Below, one piece after another: positions 1-13,110 of a stretch of DNA of 64,000 nt. How positions within the stretch are numbered: the first letter of the stretch is position 1; each line of letters begins with the position of its first letter. Position numbers and translations under genes: made by a program. This stretch comes from Malachius bipustulatus (Eukaryota; Arthropoda; Insecta; Coleoptera; Melyridae). The stretch spans positions 39,278,012-39,342,011 of the forward strand of contig OU342630.1 in the NCBI GenBank assembly GCA_910589415.1, in the 5' to 3' direction. The notes under the pieces were generated by a model. The model ran no database searches. It had not been told where the DNA came from and saw only the letters and a list, made by a program, of their open reading frames with translations.

Positions 1-3000
1 ATTTAAAACTTTTAAAATGCAATTTTTCTGAATCATCAATTTTTGAATTTTTCGTAATTCTAAAAGTCCTGTCCTGCAAAAAAAGTCGTAAATGTACATT
101 TCATGTTAGGAGTAGTCTAAACATGATACATAGTGGTAGCTGGTTTTACGCAAAAATAAAACAACACATTTTCTTTCCCATTTCGCTCCACTAGTTGGAA
201 AAACCGGACTTTATTCAATTTAATTATACGAGGTTCATTAACTGGGTATTCGTGACTCGCTACGTGGACATCGGAAATAGTAAAAAAAACAAGGTCTGTT
301 AAATTTCAAAAAATGTGGACAATTTTAAATATTGAGAAGTATTGAGAATCTGAAAAAAAATAGGATAATAATAGGATGCTGCTGAAATATCGTGATAAAA
401 AAACAAAAATCGAGATCTTATTTCAGCTAAATCTTTTTAATAAGGTAGGTACCATGCACAAAGTAAGAAACCACAAATTAATAAACAAAAAAATTTAATA
501 ATTTTAACTCACTTTGTTTATTCTGACTCCTTTATTAAAGTTTATTAATTCAAATGAGAACGAAATATTAAAATTTAAAGAGGACCGTTTTTTTGACATG
601 TTGTATCGTAAAGTACATGACATGCATGTAGGTATTGAAAATTTAAAACGACTTCTAAGTTACAATGGGTAGGTACAACATAAGTTAATATAGGGTGTAA
701 TTTTTTACATATTATTACCTATGGAAATACTTAAAAAATGCACTTTTTGACATTCGGTAAAATTTTATTACGTTATTTTTAATAAAGAAGATTACATTTT
801 TTCGAATTTATTTGCAATGTGATCAATTTTTGGGTTCCGGGATTTTTTCTATAGCGAATGGCATGAAAAACAATATGGCGGCCATAAGAAAAACAAAAGT
901 TGACTTTGAAAATAAAACATTTTACTTATAACAATAAATATAAATAAATAATAAAATATTGTTTATTGTTGTTTATTGTTGTTTATTGTTTATTGCAACT
1001 CACTCATTCACAACAATTTAATTTTAACAAGTACTATTTATTTCCCAGCTAAACAAAGTTTGTGAAATAACTATTTTACTCTTTGGTACTATTCGTGTTT
1101 TAGGACAAAGCTCGTATACGATTGCAAAAATTTTATGTCAGACTATTCCATTTTAGGTTTCAGACCAAGCACACCTTTTTATGGAGAATAACTTTTTTTC
1201 CAAAAATGGATAATAAAAAAGTGACCACGAATTGAAATTTTTCGTTTGGCGCGTTATTTCCCAATAAACTTTAATATCAGGTAGGAAATTTATTAAAATA
1301 GCTATTTATGATATTGGTGTTAAAAGTGAAGTTTTATTTTGTGAGTGAAAAGGTTTTTGTAAAACTGCTCTATTTTGATAATAAAATATATGAATTTAGA
1401 ATGACACAACTTCAAATTGCATTTTAAAATATTACAGATAAGTACAAGTAGTGTACTATGCATAGAAACCGTTGCCGACGCTATGGTTACTAACAAAAAA
1501 ATGCGTGCATACAAATAAAAGAGATGCCATAATAATAATTATTATTGATTGCAATTTCTGAACAATTATTATTGTCTTGAATTCTTGACTAGGTACTTAT
1601 TTTTTTATTAATATGTTTTCCAGTAATAAAAAGAATATGAAAAAATCTTACTATGTACCTATATAATTTTGTCTGATTTCATCATGAGAAAATGTAGTTT
1701 AAAAAGAGAATGTAAGTACAGAAAAAGTAGATAGAATTACTTTTAACACGAGTGTTGTAATGTACTTTTAACACTAGTGTTAAAAGTACTTTTAACAATT
1801 TAACAACAAGTACTTTTAACACGCTTCCATTTAAACAATCACTTTTAACACTGTCAGCTGTCGTTAAAAGTGATGTATGTGTCTTTTAATGACAGTTGCA
1901 CAAAAACATTTTTTTGTGCCATTGAAGCCCATGGAAGCGGGTTAAAAAAATTTGTAACAGTGTTAATAAAAATACATTACAACACTCGTGTTAAAAGTAA
2001 TTCTATCTACTTTATCTGTACTTACTTACATTCTCTTTTTAAACTACATTTTCTCATGACGAAATCAGACAAAATTATAGGTAATAAGTAATAAGATTTT
2101 TTCATATTCTTTTTATTACTGGCAAACATATTAATAAAAAATAAGTACCTAGTCAAGAATTCAAGACAATAATAATTGTTCAGAAATTGCAAATAATAAT
2201 AATTATTATGACATCTCTTTTATTTGTATGCACGCATTTGTTAGTAACCATAGCGTCAGCAACGGTTGCTATTGCATAGTACACTACTTGTACTTACTTG
2301 TCTGTAATATTTTAAAATGCAATTTGAAGTTGAGTGTCATTCTAAATTCATCAATTTTATTATCAAAATAGAGCAGTTTTACAAAAACCATTGTATGATA
2401 TTCGTCTTAAAAGTGATTTTATTTTGTTCGTGAATTTGTAAAATTCGCTCCGCTACGCTTCGCTCATTTCACAAACCTTTTCACTAACAAAATAAAACTT
2501 CACTTCTAACATTAATATCATAAATAGCTATAAAATTTGTTTTACCGCCGCATATGTTTCATCAATGAACTATGAATTATCAGCCGCGCTTCTTAGTTTT
2601 TTGTCGTTTCAATTGACTTTGTATAAACTCTACTTTAAAAGTTACCAAGTTTTTTTGTGAACATAAAATCGCAACTTTCAAACATTAAGATGGTCTTTGA
2701 TTGACTACCACCATCGCAAGTTTCATCTTTTAGTTTTAAAAAGCAAGGTCGCAAGGTATATTTCTTTTAAATAAATTGCTATAATGCAAAAATACAGTCA
2801 GAAAATCTGAACATGATAATGTAAAAAAATACGTTGTTCTATTTCAAAAAATTAACCGGGTAAAAATGGGACACCTGTACCTATACCTATAGCTGAAAAT
2901 AATGTTGGCTTATGCATACGTAGGAATTTTAGTTTAAAAGTTCTGTGCTAAAATTGTTAAAATACCAAGAATTTATGAAGTGATCCAAGAATGGTTGATT

Positions 3001-3497
3001 GGCTATTATGCGGTTATTATACGAAACGCAGCTCGCAATGCTTGCGCTGGCGACTGTAGTAAACACAGTTCACAGTTGCTCTCGGGTTAAATTATTTTAC
3101 TGGAGAGGAGATTGAAGAGCTCGTGATGCTTATGAATTGATGTAAACATATCATCACTCAATGCACCGTTGCCAATTTTACCGGGACTCGAATAATCGGC
3201 TGTGCGTCTACAGGCTTCGAAAAATGCTCGACATATACACAATTATATACTAACGTGCGCCGCTCCCTCTGTAGAACGTTTCGTTGAACTATGTCGCGTA
3301 TGTTTTAGGGTACCCCGGTGTCAAAGTGATGCCCTGGGCAAAATTTATCCAACGTTTCCACCGATAGATGGCCATGCTGTACGACGTTTATACACGTTAA
3401 AATTTTCGAAGCCCGAAGTCGGGCTTCACATGGTAGGTCCAGGCTTCGAATACTCAACTGAACATAGCATTTTAGGCTTCGTATGGGCTCTTAATAT
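1..3497. repeat. Duplicated segment, copy A (partner 11349-15363)
   Basis: This segment matches 11349-15363 nearly base for base in the same orientation. Base 1 aligns with 11349, so the true left end lies outside the window. Similarity stops at the AT microsatellite near 3497 (15363 in copy B), after which the flanks differ. Copy A lacks about 565 bases present in copy B (12264-12829) and has about 107 bases (near 959-1065) that copy B lacks. Both junctions show short microhomology. It could be a segmental duplication or two copies of a large non-autonomous element. No protein family was recognised. Confidence 0.9.
1300..2529. mobile_element. Foldback element with ~500 bp inverted arms, copy A
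   Basis: The left arm (about 1300-1810) is the reverse complement of the right arm (about 1985-2529); the termini read AGCTATTTATGATATT inwards. The centre (1740-1870) is packed with ACTTTTAACAC motifs, including the palindrome AACACTAGTGTT. Short open frames in the arms read the same arm sequence on opposite strands and are not genes. A second copy is at 13111-14398. No transposase is present. Superfamily unknown. Confidence 0.8.
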
Positions 3498-3572
3498 GTC
3501 TATAAATATATATATATATAAATATATATATAAATATATATATATATAAATATATATATAAATATATATATA
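3498..3572. repeat. AT microsatellite
   Basis: Alternating TATATA/AAATATATA repeat directly at the right end of duplicated segment copy A. Copy B has only a short (TA)n at the same place, so the repeat marks the breakpoint. Confidence 0.9.
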
Positions 3573-4390
3573 CACATTAAGCTTATTTCACGAAGCCCGG
3601 TACGTTGCACAGGTAACCGGAGTCCCGCCCTTAATAATAGACTTGATGGTGTGTATTATAACTGAAAGTGAAGAGAAACATCATATTAATCGAAGCAACC
3701 TGCGAGGGGTAAACATTTCACAACATACAAATCTGGTTATATCCTTAAGAATTTTAGAATCCCTGAACGTTCTTATGTCAATACATAGCCCACTGCACTA
3801 AAAGTATATACCCATCCGATTACCGGAAACCCTGCTTTGTTGCCACTTCTCAGGGCCTCGGATAAGCAGTATTAGCACAGAAAATGTCTATTCTGTGGAT
3901 ATACAGTACAGAACATCTAAGTGTCCCCGGATCCGGATAGACGAATTGTCTCTTTGTACAGGCTGGTTCGTCCTAGCGCAATTATTATCATCCTTACGCT
4001 AATGGATACTTACTTACTACTAAAAAAAAACCATTGTAGAAACTATTAATGTTTGAATAGTATTAAAGGTATATTGCATTCATTAATTTCATTTTATTTC
4101 CGTTCATTAAGCTTTTACTTAAAAAAAGTTGCACCCAGAGTCCGGGTCACATGACATCTTTTGTCTCGTACAAAAAGGTAAACTATTTTTATTACATTTT
4201 CGGTATGCCATTATAAATTGTACTGCAAAAAAGACATATATAGGTACCTACTTATACAATTTCGATAGGATTTTTCGATAAAAATTCAAATGTAGCGTTT
4301 TTAACTTTTTTAATAGTTAAATATTAAATTTTTATTTAATAGGCTAATAAGATAACTACCATAAATTGTATAAGCCATAAATACAATACG
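3573..4390. other. Non-coding stretch, nothing recognised
   Basis: Base composition is more even than the surroundings up to about 4010. There is no long open frame and no match elsewhere in the window. Confidence 0.5.
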
Positions 4391-4800
4391 ACCTTTCAGA
4401 AAAGTCGGTCGTTGTTTAATTTTATGATACAGGCTGAGGTAAAAAAACTGAATGAAACGGTAAGAGTCATATCTCTTACCGTTTCATGCAGTTTTTTTTC
4501 GGTTTTTTCAGTTTTTTTCATGCAGTCGGTTAAATAATTATAAAAAAGTTGCGCTGTTTTGAGACGAGTATTTGGCAATTTTTTTTCTCAATAATCCCAG
4601 AATTTCCTGAAATATCCTGATCAAACTTGAAGCATGCAGATTTATTATTTTAGCCATATCTTCTTTATTATTGAAAAAAGATTTATTATTTTTTGTATGA
4701 TGAGCTACTCAAATAATGAGCTACTCATTTGACGTTTCAAAAATTTCCAAAGCCGACTAGATCTTGGGATTTTCGAAGTCAACTTTTGTTTTTCTTATGG
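4391..4800 (-). repeat. Dispersed MITE arm, inverted relative to 12230-12650
   Basis: Reads as the diverged reverse complement of 12230-12650. Shared landmarks are the AGATCTAGTCGGCTTTG motif, a CCTGAAATATCCTGA motif and an AAAGGTCG end. Related arms recur at 7259-7860, 9180-9480 and 15595-15890. The arm contains a small hairpin of its own near 4455-4490 (CTGAATGAAACGGTAAGAG and its complement). Confidence 0.65.
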
Positions 4801-5051
4801 CCACAAAAGTTAATTGCACCTTTAAATAAATAATTGTTTTTGCTCTGATTTTTTCATATTATAATTAGCAAAAAAATTTGTATCCGATAACCCTCGAACT
4901 TTGATAAATGCTCAAAAATTTTATAACAACTTTCTCAAGCTTGTTGCTTGGCAACAGACCGACGCCTAAATTATCAATGTCCTTGGGTTATTACTACTGT
5001 TAAACGTAAGTGTAAGTTCTATTTACTTTCATAAGTCTAATAATCTTAGGT

Positions 5052-5284
5052 CCGGTTGCACAAACGTTAAAGATCTGCCAGATATTTACTGATTTTAAAA
5101 TGCCCTGTATTATCAAAATGTTGGTCAGGTCAGGAAATAAATTCTACTCCCCTTTAGAAGAGTTAAATCACGGGTAAATAACAATAAAAGATCATTCAAA
5201 ATATTCACCCATACTTTCAAAATTTGCAATTTAAAATGAGTAATAATCTGACAAATCTTTAATTAACTTTTGTGCAACTAGCCC
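5052..5284. mobile_element. Short MITE, TIR GGTTGCACAA
   Basis: The left end GGTTGCACAAACGTTAAAGA is matched in inverted form by the right end (AATTAACTTTTGTGCAACT). Length is about 230 bp with no coding capacity. The target duplication is not clear. Confidence 0.65.
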
Positions 5285-7185
5285 TTAAACTATATAAAGA
5301 TAAAGATTTTTTATTTCTCGATACTTATTTTCGGGCTGCATGTGTGTTTTAGTTTTATGAAATATTACTAACCGGTTAACCGACGATTAACTGGTTATCC
5401 TCTTCATCAGTAAAAAATAAAAAGCTATCGGTAATAAAAATTTAATAGATAAAATTATTTTATTCAATTAAAATTAGCACAAAATTATGTACCTACTTCT
5501 AATGCCAAATTAACAAACATATTTGAAGTAGTTATGTTCAAGTTCAACTGTTTGCTAATTTTTTATACTGTTTACTAATTTTAAATAACAAATACTTTGT
5601 ATTATAAAAATAAAACAAAAGCAGTTCATTAAAATGAAAGGAACCAGAATAAGTGCCCTATCATAATCTGCCTTATAAATCAAGATTTATTGATATGCAA
5701 CATGCAGGAGCAGGATGATGTCACATTACTCACATTACGCTACAAAAAGTCATAAACAGCTTCCAGAAACCTGTTTTCTAAATAATAAAAACAAAAACTA
5801 AGGAAGTAGGTACTTCATTCAAACTCAAACAAACCGGAAAAAATAATCCGACGACCGCATCTGATGGCCACCGTCAAAAAGTGAAGAAATTATTGAGAAA
5901 ATGTTTCAAATTCCTCTCTGAAGTGTAAATAAATATACCAGACAGTGAGTCTTGTAATATTAAGATACCTACTTAGGTATATACTGTACACATATTTGAA
6001 TTTTAAGCAATCCCTTATTATCCCTTACAATCCCAATTATTATTTTTTGCAGTCAATAAAAAGCTGCATTATCTGATTTATGATCCATTACTCTGTGAAG
6101 GTTCCTCACAACATCCCGGGCCAGCGATTAGTGTCTCTTGTATTTCTCTCTTTTTTCCTCTTTTTCTGAAAGTAGAATCATCCATCTTCTACCCTTTTCT
6201 ACTTCCACTTCTCAAAATTTCAGTTCAGGGGTCTAAAGATTGCATCCAGTGTTACAGACTATCCGACTGCGGGAACCTTTCATTGGATTTTATACGCGTT
6301 TAAGATTATTATACCAGCAGTCTAGCAGTCTGCCGATTTTTTTTTTAAGTTAGAAAATAGATAGAGGAGAGGACTATACCTAAAACGGTTAACCGGTAGT
6401 AAGAGATCCATTCTATATTAATTACATATACCTACAGGGTATTCTATGGTTAGAGTGCCAATCTAGCAATAAGTTGTCGCCCTGTGGGCCTTTAGAGTAG
6501 GTACATGGCTGAAATTTTCAGGAATGGGCTAAATACCTAATTCTCGTCAAAAAATCGTGCTGTGCAAAAAGGCACTATTCAAAATTGTCAATTTTTTTTG
6601 CAAAATGTGGTAGTTTATAAATGAAACTTTGTTGTTCCAATTTTTCAAAATGGTATCTGTGATAGTTAAGTTAGAAAAACATCAAAACTGTTTCCGAAAA
6701 GCATTGCTAATACCATCATCGGAACTTTAAACAGCAAATATTATGTCGCTTCGGTGTACGGCAAAAATAGACTACCAGCTACTTACTGCTTAATCGAGAA
6801 TTTCTACAGAATGGCGACATTAACAGTGGATATTTCATACATATTTTGATAATGAAAATCTACAATTTGTGTATAAATGTAAGACACAAATAATGTGCTA
6901 ATTACTAAAGTGAAGTCATCCCTCATTTTAAAATTACTTAAATTATTGATTTTTTTTATTATTAAAAAAAAATAACAACTGATTGGCACTTGCCTAGAGA
7001 CACCGCGTACCTAAGTACCTACCTATATCATTTATCATTTTATAAATACATAATATTAAAAAAAATAACAAAAATACTAATAAATAAAAGGTAAATAAAT
7101 AATGACCTTTAATAAATTAATTATGAAAAAATCGGTCAATATTTACATCTGGGTATCTTACAGTTTCACTATGGCACCTATAATA
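5285..7185. other. AT-rich intergenic DNA, no gene seen
   Basis: Only short open frames in AT-rich sequence. No domain, RNA gene or clear repeat boundary was recognised. Confidence 0.5.
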
Positions 7186-7928
7186 CAGGGTGCACCATAT
7201 ATCCTATTCTCTATATTGCTATCTCCTGAACGCTAAGAGATATAGCATATAGCGTCGGTTAAATTAGAGAAAAGATGCGCAATTTTGTGGCCATCTCGAA
7301 TCCGTCAAGACATACAAAATATCTGCGACTGCTCCTGAAATATCCTGAAAAAACTGAAAAATCGAGATTTCTTATATTATTTGCCATATCTTTCTGATAA
7401 TTGAAAATTACTAAATAATTTTTTGTAGGCTTACAGAAGTCGTCAAGAGCTATACCCATCTGTCAGTATAAAAATGTTCAAGGCCGACTAGATCCAAGAG
7501 TTTTCACAGTCAACTTTCGTTTTTCTTATGGTCGCCATATTATTTTTTTATGTCATTCGATATAAAAAAGATAATGGAAACAACAAATTAATAAACATAA
7601 AAAAAAAATTCTATGAAGACTATGAAAATTCTGAGATCTAGTCGACTTTGAAAATTTTTTAAATGTCAGATGGGTAGCTCTTGCCGACTTATGTAAGCCC
7701 ACAAAAAATTATTCATTAATCTCCAATAATAAAAAAGATATGGAAAAAATAAGAAACCTCGATTTTTCAGTTTTTTCAGGATATTTCAGGAACGGTCACA
7801 GATATCTTGTATGTCTCGACGGAATCGAGATGGCCACAAAATTGCGCTCCTTTGGACTTGTTTAACCGACCCTGTATCTGTTAGCGTTAGGAGATAGCAA
7901 TATAGAGAAGGATACATGGTGCACCCTG
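7186..7928. mobile_element. Palindromic MITE, TA-flanked, CAGGGTGCACCAT ends
   Basis: Begins CAGGGTGCACCAT and ends with its complement, each side flanked by TA (7184-7185, 7929-7930). The two arms are inverted copies along most of their length; landmarks are GCTAAGAGATA, GGTTAAATTAGAGAAAAG and CGAATCCGTCAAGACATAC. TA flanks and CAGGG ends fit a Tc1/mariner-mobilised MITE (inference). A partial second terminus, ending CACCCTATATA, follows at 7931-7960. Confidence 0.8.
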
Positions 7929-8225
7929 TAGAGAAGGATTTATGGTGCACCCTATATAGGGGTAGAGGACGTATCTATACCTATAGTAACACTAGGAAGG
8001 TATTCATTTGCTTTGCAGATTCATGATTAGCAAAAAAATGGCACTAAAAATCGCAGTAGGGGTCCGGTCCTGGTTAGCCGGCGTATAAACACATATAAAC
8101 ATGCACCAGACCAAAGAGGTGATGAATACGTCAAGCCAGATATAAGCTTTCTCATATCGTATCCAGATTATAGGGACTGATGTTACGCTTTTTGGAATGA
8201 AAATGCAAAATAAATTAAATTCAAA

Positions 8226-9820
8226 ATAATAATCGTGCTACTATTGAAGAAAAATGAAATGAAGAAAAAAATAGCAATGCGACCGTAGTGTCAAAGAGGC
8301 CATAGTTGTGACCTTAATATTAGTTTGCAATGGCTGTTTTTAGCTCTTACCCACCCAGCACCCCTATTTCGCTCCTCGGTCCCGAAAAAATTGATGGAAC
8401 TTAGGATACGTAGATGTAAATATTTACCCAATTTAATTCACTAACAACACTTGGGCTTTACCACAGCCATACGATATTTATTTATATATTTATTTTATTG
8501 GAGAAAAATCTCATATAATAAGATTTTTTGATTTTTTATGAAATTTTGGTACATTTTTTACTTTACTGACTGGACTACATATTGTGTATTTCACAAAAAG
8601 ATTTTAATATATTATAAAACAAGATGATTCAGTGGTTAAGTACCATAAAATGAGACGGGTGTGAAGACATAAGATTTTATTCAGCAACGGTTTTACTTGC
8701 GTTTATTTTACTGCCGACCAGATAGGGATTTATGTTCAGAAATCATAATTTAGGAACAAACGAGTAAGTAGCAAACAAAAGAATCAGTCAGTTCCAGTCT
8801 TCCAGTTCACTCTTCAATTTCTAGGTGGTAGGTAAAGTATGTGTATTCTTTTACTAGTATCACAAAACTGTTGGTCTGCTGGAGAACTAACCAGCTGGCA
8901 TGCTGGTCTAAGAGGGCAAAAAATGTCAATATAGCAAGCAGCCCGCGGTAGGTACTTATTCCGTGTTATTAAATTATTGTAAAAACAAAAAAATTTAAAC
9001 AATCAACGTACGTTATTATGCTCTGATCAAAATAAAATTCAAGCCATTAAAAGTACTTACCTATATTTTGATCATTGCATGTTAGCATGTTACCTATTAT
9101 AGGACCTACCTAAACCTATACAATAATGTGTCCAGTTGTAAGTGGCAGTACTACATGGGGATCTTGGAAACGGCAAGAGATACAGACTCGGTTAAATTAG
9201 AGAAAAGCTGCACAATTTAATGCTTAATGAGAATCTGAATTTTTTCTTTGAATATTTTCAGTCGTTGCTGAAATATCCTGAAAAACCTGAACAATCAAAA
9301 TTTCTTTTTTTAGCCATATCTTTTTTATTATTGGAAATTAATTAATTATTTTTTGTAGACTTACATTAGTCGTCAAAAGCTATCCCTTTCACATTATAAA
9401 AATTTTCAAAGCCGACTAAATTCCAGAGTTTTCATAGCCTACTTTTGTTTTTCTTATGGCCGCCATATTGATTTTTTCATGTCGTTCGGTATAAGATAAA
9501 AATCAAGGAAACAAAAATTAATAACATTCAAAAAAAATTTTATATTAATAATAATAATTATTTTTAATTATATTCTTTTTTCGAAAAAAAACTTTTGTAA
9601 ATAATATTTACATCCACGTATCCTGAGTTCCATCAATTTTTTCTGGATCAAGGAGCGAAATAGGGGTGCTGGGTGGGTAAGAAGCTAAAAACAGTTATTG
9701 CAATCTAATATTAAGGTCACTAACTAAGGCATCTGTGGCACTACGGTCGCATTGCTATTTTTTTCTTCACTTTCAGGGCAAGGAATATCTTCGAAATTAA
9801 CAGTAGCACGATTATTATTT
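8226..9820. mobile_element. Element with ~200 bp terminal inverted repeats
   Basis: 8226-8430 and 9600-9820 are inverted copies. Landmarks are AATAATCGTGCTACT at the ends, GCAATGCGACCGTAGTG, and CCCACCCAGCACCCC. The interior carries another dispersed arm (about 9180-9480) and a short minus-strand open frame (8814-9002) of no recognised family. No transposase is visible. Confidence 0.7.
9180..9480. repeat. Dispersed MITE arm nested in 8226-9820
   Basis: Carries the same landmarks as 7259-7560: GGTTAAATTAGAGAAAAG, CTGAAATATCCTGAAAAA, AAAGCCGACTA and GCCGCCATATTG. It is diverged and one-sided. Confidence 0.6.
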
Positions 9821-10890
9821 AGTGCTATTGAAATGCAATCATTAAATCATTTATACATTTTCTTATAAAAGAAAAGTTTATTAAATTTTTTACAAATGTT
9901 TTTTCTTCATCTAAAATCAATTAAAATCAATGAATATCTGTAATCAGAAGTAATAATACTTAATACGAGTATGTAATCAAAAGTATAAATTATCTGAAAT
10001 ATCAGACCAAAAAAACCTAATTTCATTTTGGAGCTAAATTTGTTCGTCTAGGTTTATAGCGCGCTTAGAAAAGTAACTTATAAAAACAATAGGTACATAA
10101 ATAGTTTAGAAAGGGTTTGTGCATAATATTATAGAATTTTATCATGTATTTTTAAAAATTTTGAAAGTTTCATAGGTTTTTTTTATATTCACCTACCCAT
10201 CCACCAAACTTATAAATCACAGTACCTAACTACAATATTATAAGTTTTAAAATCATGATCAATGAAAATATAGGTACATAAGTACCTAACTGGTTATCAC
10301 CAAATTATAATAATTAATAATAATTGTGATCGTTTAAAGACTGCAGTCAGTAAGGTAGGTATGGTATAGTCGACCAAGAGATAATATAACGAAATGATCT
10401 AATTGTTAAACTGTCATATTTTATGACTTCAACAATATTTCAATAATCCAAAAATTGAAAAAATGACAGAAGTCGTTTCGTTATATCTCTGGTCCAACTA
10501 TACTGCATGCACCTATTTAATAGTAACTGTATTTTGTAACTTTGTTTTTTGATTTAACTTACGAGTACCTACCTAAACATTACTTGAGTTATTTTCGTTT
10601 ATTTCCTGTTATTTTGATTTTGTTTCCTAGGTAACCTTTTGTATTGGAACTGTTTTTCTCTGATTGTTGATTGAAATCAGTTTAGTTGGATTGATTTTTC
10701 ACAGGGCTGAACTTTTATTTTTTTTAACTTACTCAAAAAATATCGATACAATTTTGTGGAAATTTTCAATTACCTTTTGATTTCACAATCAAATATAAAA
10801 ATCCTAAACAAGTTTACCGCCAACAGTAGCGCTTTAATTTAAATGAAAAATTTTGTCGATTTCGTCGAACTAGTTGAGTAGTTTCAAATA
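9821..10890. other. Non-coding stretch, only a small MITE seen
   Basis: No coding potential was recognised apart from the small inverted-repeat element at 10365-10503. Confidence 0.5.
10365..10503. mobile_element. ~140 bp MITE-like hairpin
   Basis: The left arm TATAGTCGACCAAGAGATAA is matched, inverted, by the right arm ending TCTCTGGTCCAACTATA. Both arms continue into ATAACGAAA. Confidence 0.6.
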
Positions 10891-11347
10891 CAGTAGACTT
10901 TCGATAATCCGGCAGTTACCTTTGTAGCTAACTGCCGGATTACTGGAAACGCCGGTCTACTGGAACGTCTAATGAAAAAGAACCAAATTCGAATGTATGT
11001 AAATAAATACTTATATTTGAGGATTAAATACTCGTTTGAGGATCTCGACTTTTGCAGCTAACGTTAATGTTTTGTGTTTTCGTTTATTATTTGCTGACAT
11101 TGTTGGTTATTTTATTTATACAACGCACACACCTACACACCTAAGTGACTTGTGCTAAAATGCGTATTTATCTAGCAGAGAAAACTGATGAAATGCTGAA
11201 GAAGCCGTGTATGCCGGATTATAGCATAGTCGCGCACCGCTCCTGCCGGATTATAGAGTAGCTAGTATTTTTATGATGAAGGGAAAAAAACGCCGGATTA
11301 CTGGCAGTGCCGGACTGCCGCAGAGCCGTATTATCGAGCTTTGACTG
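10891..11347. mobile_element. pogo/Tigger-like MITE
   Basis: The left end is CAGTAGACTTTCGATAATCC. The right end in reverse complement begins CAGTCAAAGCTCGATAATAC. Each side is flanked by TA (10889-10890 and 11348-11349). The CAGT...CGATAATCCGG pattern and TA duplication are typical of pogo/Tigger elements of the Tc1/mariner superfamily (established knowledge). At 457 bp it is non-autonomous. It abuts the first base of duplicated segment copy B that can be compared. Confidence 0.85.
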
Positions 11348-12229
11348 TATTTAAAACTTTTAAAATGCAATTTTTCTGAATCATCAATTTTTGAATTTTT
11401 TGTAATTCTAAAAATCCTGTCCTGCAAAAAAAGTCGTAAATGTACATTTCATGTTAGTAGTAGTCTAAACATGATACATATAAGTGGTAGCTGGTTTTAC
11501 GCAAAAATAAAACAACACATTTTCTTTCCCATTTCGCTCCACTAGTTGGAAAAACCGGACTTTATTCAATTTAATTATACGAGGTTCATTAACTGGGTAT
11601 TCGTGACTCGCTACGTGGACATCGGAAATAGTAAAAAAAAACAGGGTCTGTTAAATTTCAAAAAATGTGGACAGTTTTAAATATTGAGAAGTATTGAGAA
11701 TCTGAAAAAAAATAGGATAATAATAGGATGCTGCTGAAATATCGTGATAAAAAAACAAAAATCGAGATCTTATTTCAGCTAAATCTTTTTAATAAGGTAC
11801 CATGCACAAAGTAAGAAACCACAAATTAATAAACAAAAAAATTTAAAAATTTTAACACACTTTGTTTATTCTGACTCCTTTATTAAAGTTTATTAATTCA
11901 AATGAGAACGAAATATTAAAATTTAAAGAGCACCGTTTTTTTGACATGTTGTATCGTAAAGTACATGACATGCATGTAGGTATTGAAAATTTAAAACGAC
12001 TTCTAAGTTACAATATGGGTAGGTACAACATAAGTTAATATAGGGTGTAATGTTTTACATATTATTACCTATGAAAATACTTTAAAAATGCACTTTTTGA
12101 CATTCGGTAAAATTTTATTACGTTATTTTTAATAAAGAAGATTACATTTTTTCGAATTTATTTGCAATGTGATCAATTTTTGGGTTCCGGGATTTTTTCT
12201 ATAGCGAATGGCATGAAAAACAATATGGC

Positions 12230-12650
12230 GGCCATAAGAAAAACAAAAGTTGACTTTGAAAATCCCAAGATCTAGTCGGCTTTGTAAATTTTTGAAACGT
12301 CAAATGTGTGGCTCATTAAGGCTTATGTAAACCTACATAAAAAATTTTTTTTCAATAATAAAGAAGATATGACTAAAATAATAAATCTGCATGTTTCAAG
12401 TTTTTTTCAGGATATTTCAAGAAATTCTGGGAATATTGAGAAAAAAAAAATTGCCAAATACTGCGCAACTTTTTTGTAATTTAACCGACTTCGTATCTCT
12501 TACAGTTTCACGCAGTTTTTTTTTCCTCAATGGGACAAGTATAATTAAATTAAACGACGACCGGCTTTTCTGAAAGGTCGTATTGTAAAGTAGATGACAT
12601 GTACTATTATTGAAAATTAAAAACGACTTCCAAAGTAGGTACAAGACATT
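12230..12650 (+). repeat. MITE arm present in copy B, missing from copy A
   Basis: Starts at ATATGGCGGCCATAAGAAAA and runs through AGATCTAGTCGGCTTTG, the AAATCTGCATG motif and ACCGACTTCGTATCTCTTAC to the AAGGTCGTATTG motif. It is the inverted counterpart of 4391-4800. The short open frames on both strands here are not genes. Confidence 0.65.
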
Positions 12651-13110
12651 AAGTTAACATAGGGTGCATATTTTTACATGCTATTCCCTATGGCAACACT
12701 TAAAAAAATGCACTGTATAGTTTGTACCTATGTTGTTTTTTGTTAGTCACGCAACTGCATGTTTTTGTTTATTTGAATGTTATTTGCAGTGCTGATCAAC
12801 ATTTTTAAGTAACAATTTTTGATATTGTCGAAAATAAAACATTTTACTTATAACAATAAATATAAATAAATAATAAAATAACTATTTTACTCTTTGGTAC
12901 TATTCGTGTTTTAGGACAAAGCTCGTATACGATTGCAAAAATTTTATGTCAGACTATTCCATTTTAGGTTTCAGACCAAGCACAACTTTTTATGAAGAAT
13001 AACTTTTTTTCCAAAAATGGATAATAAAAAAGTGACCACGAATTGAAATTTTTCGTTTGGCGCGTTATTTCCCAATAAACTTTAATATCAGCTAGGAAAT
13101 TTATTAAAAT

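Noticed and set aside
1320..1514. Short ORFs in the foldback arms (also 1870-2091, 13131-13454, 13508-13696, 13744-13959)
   Set aside because: They read inverted copies of the same arm sequence on opposite strands and have no domain; an artefact of the repeat.
3410..3435. Hairpin AAGCCCGAAGTCGGGCTT as a Helitron 3' end
   Set aside because: No CTRR end follows at the expected distance and no TC start could be paired.
3202..3549. ORF starting at GTG, duplicated at 15064
   Set aside because: No ATG, no domain, and its 3' part reads into a microsatellite. Reported as a conserved stretch, not a gene.
8814..9002. 62-codon minus-strand ORF
   Set aside because: Lies inside a long-TIR element and matches nothing I know.
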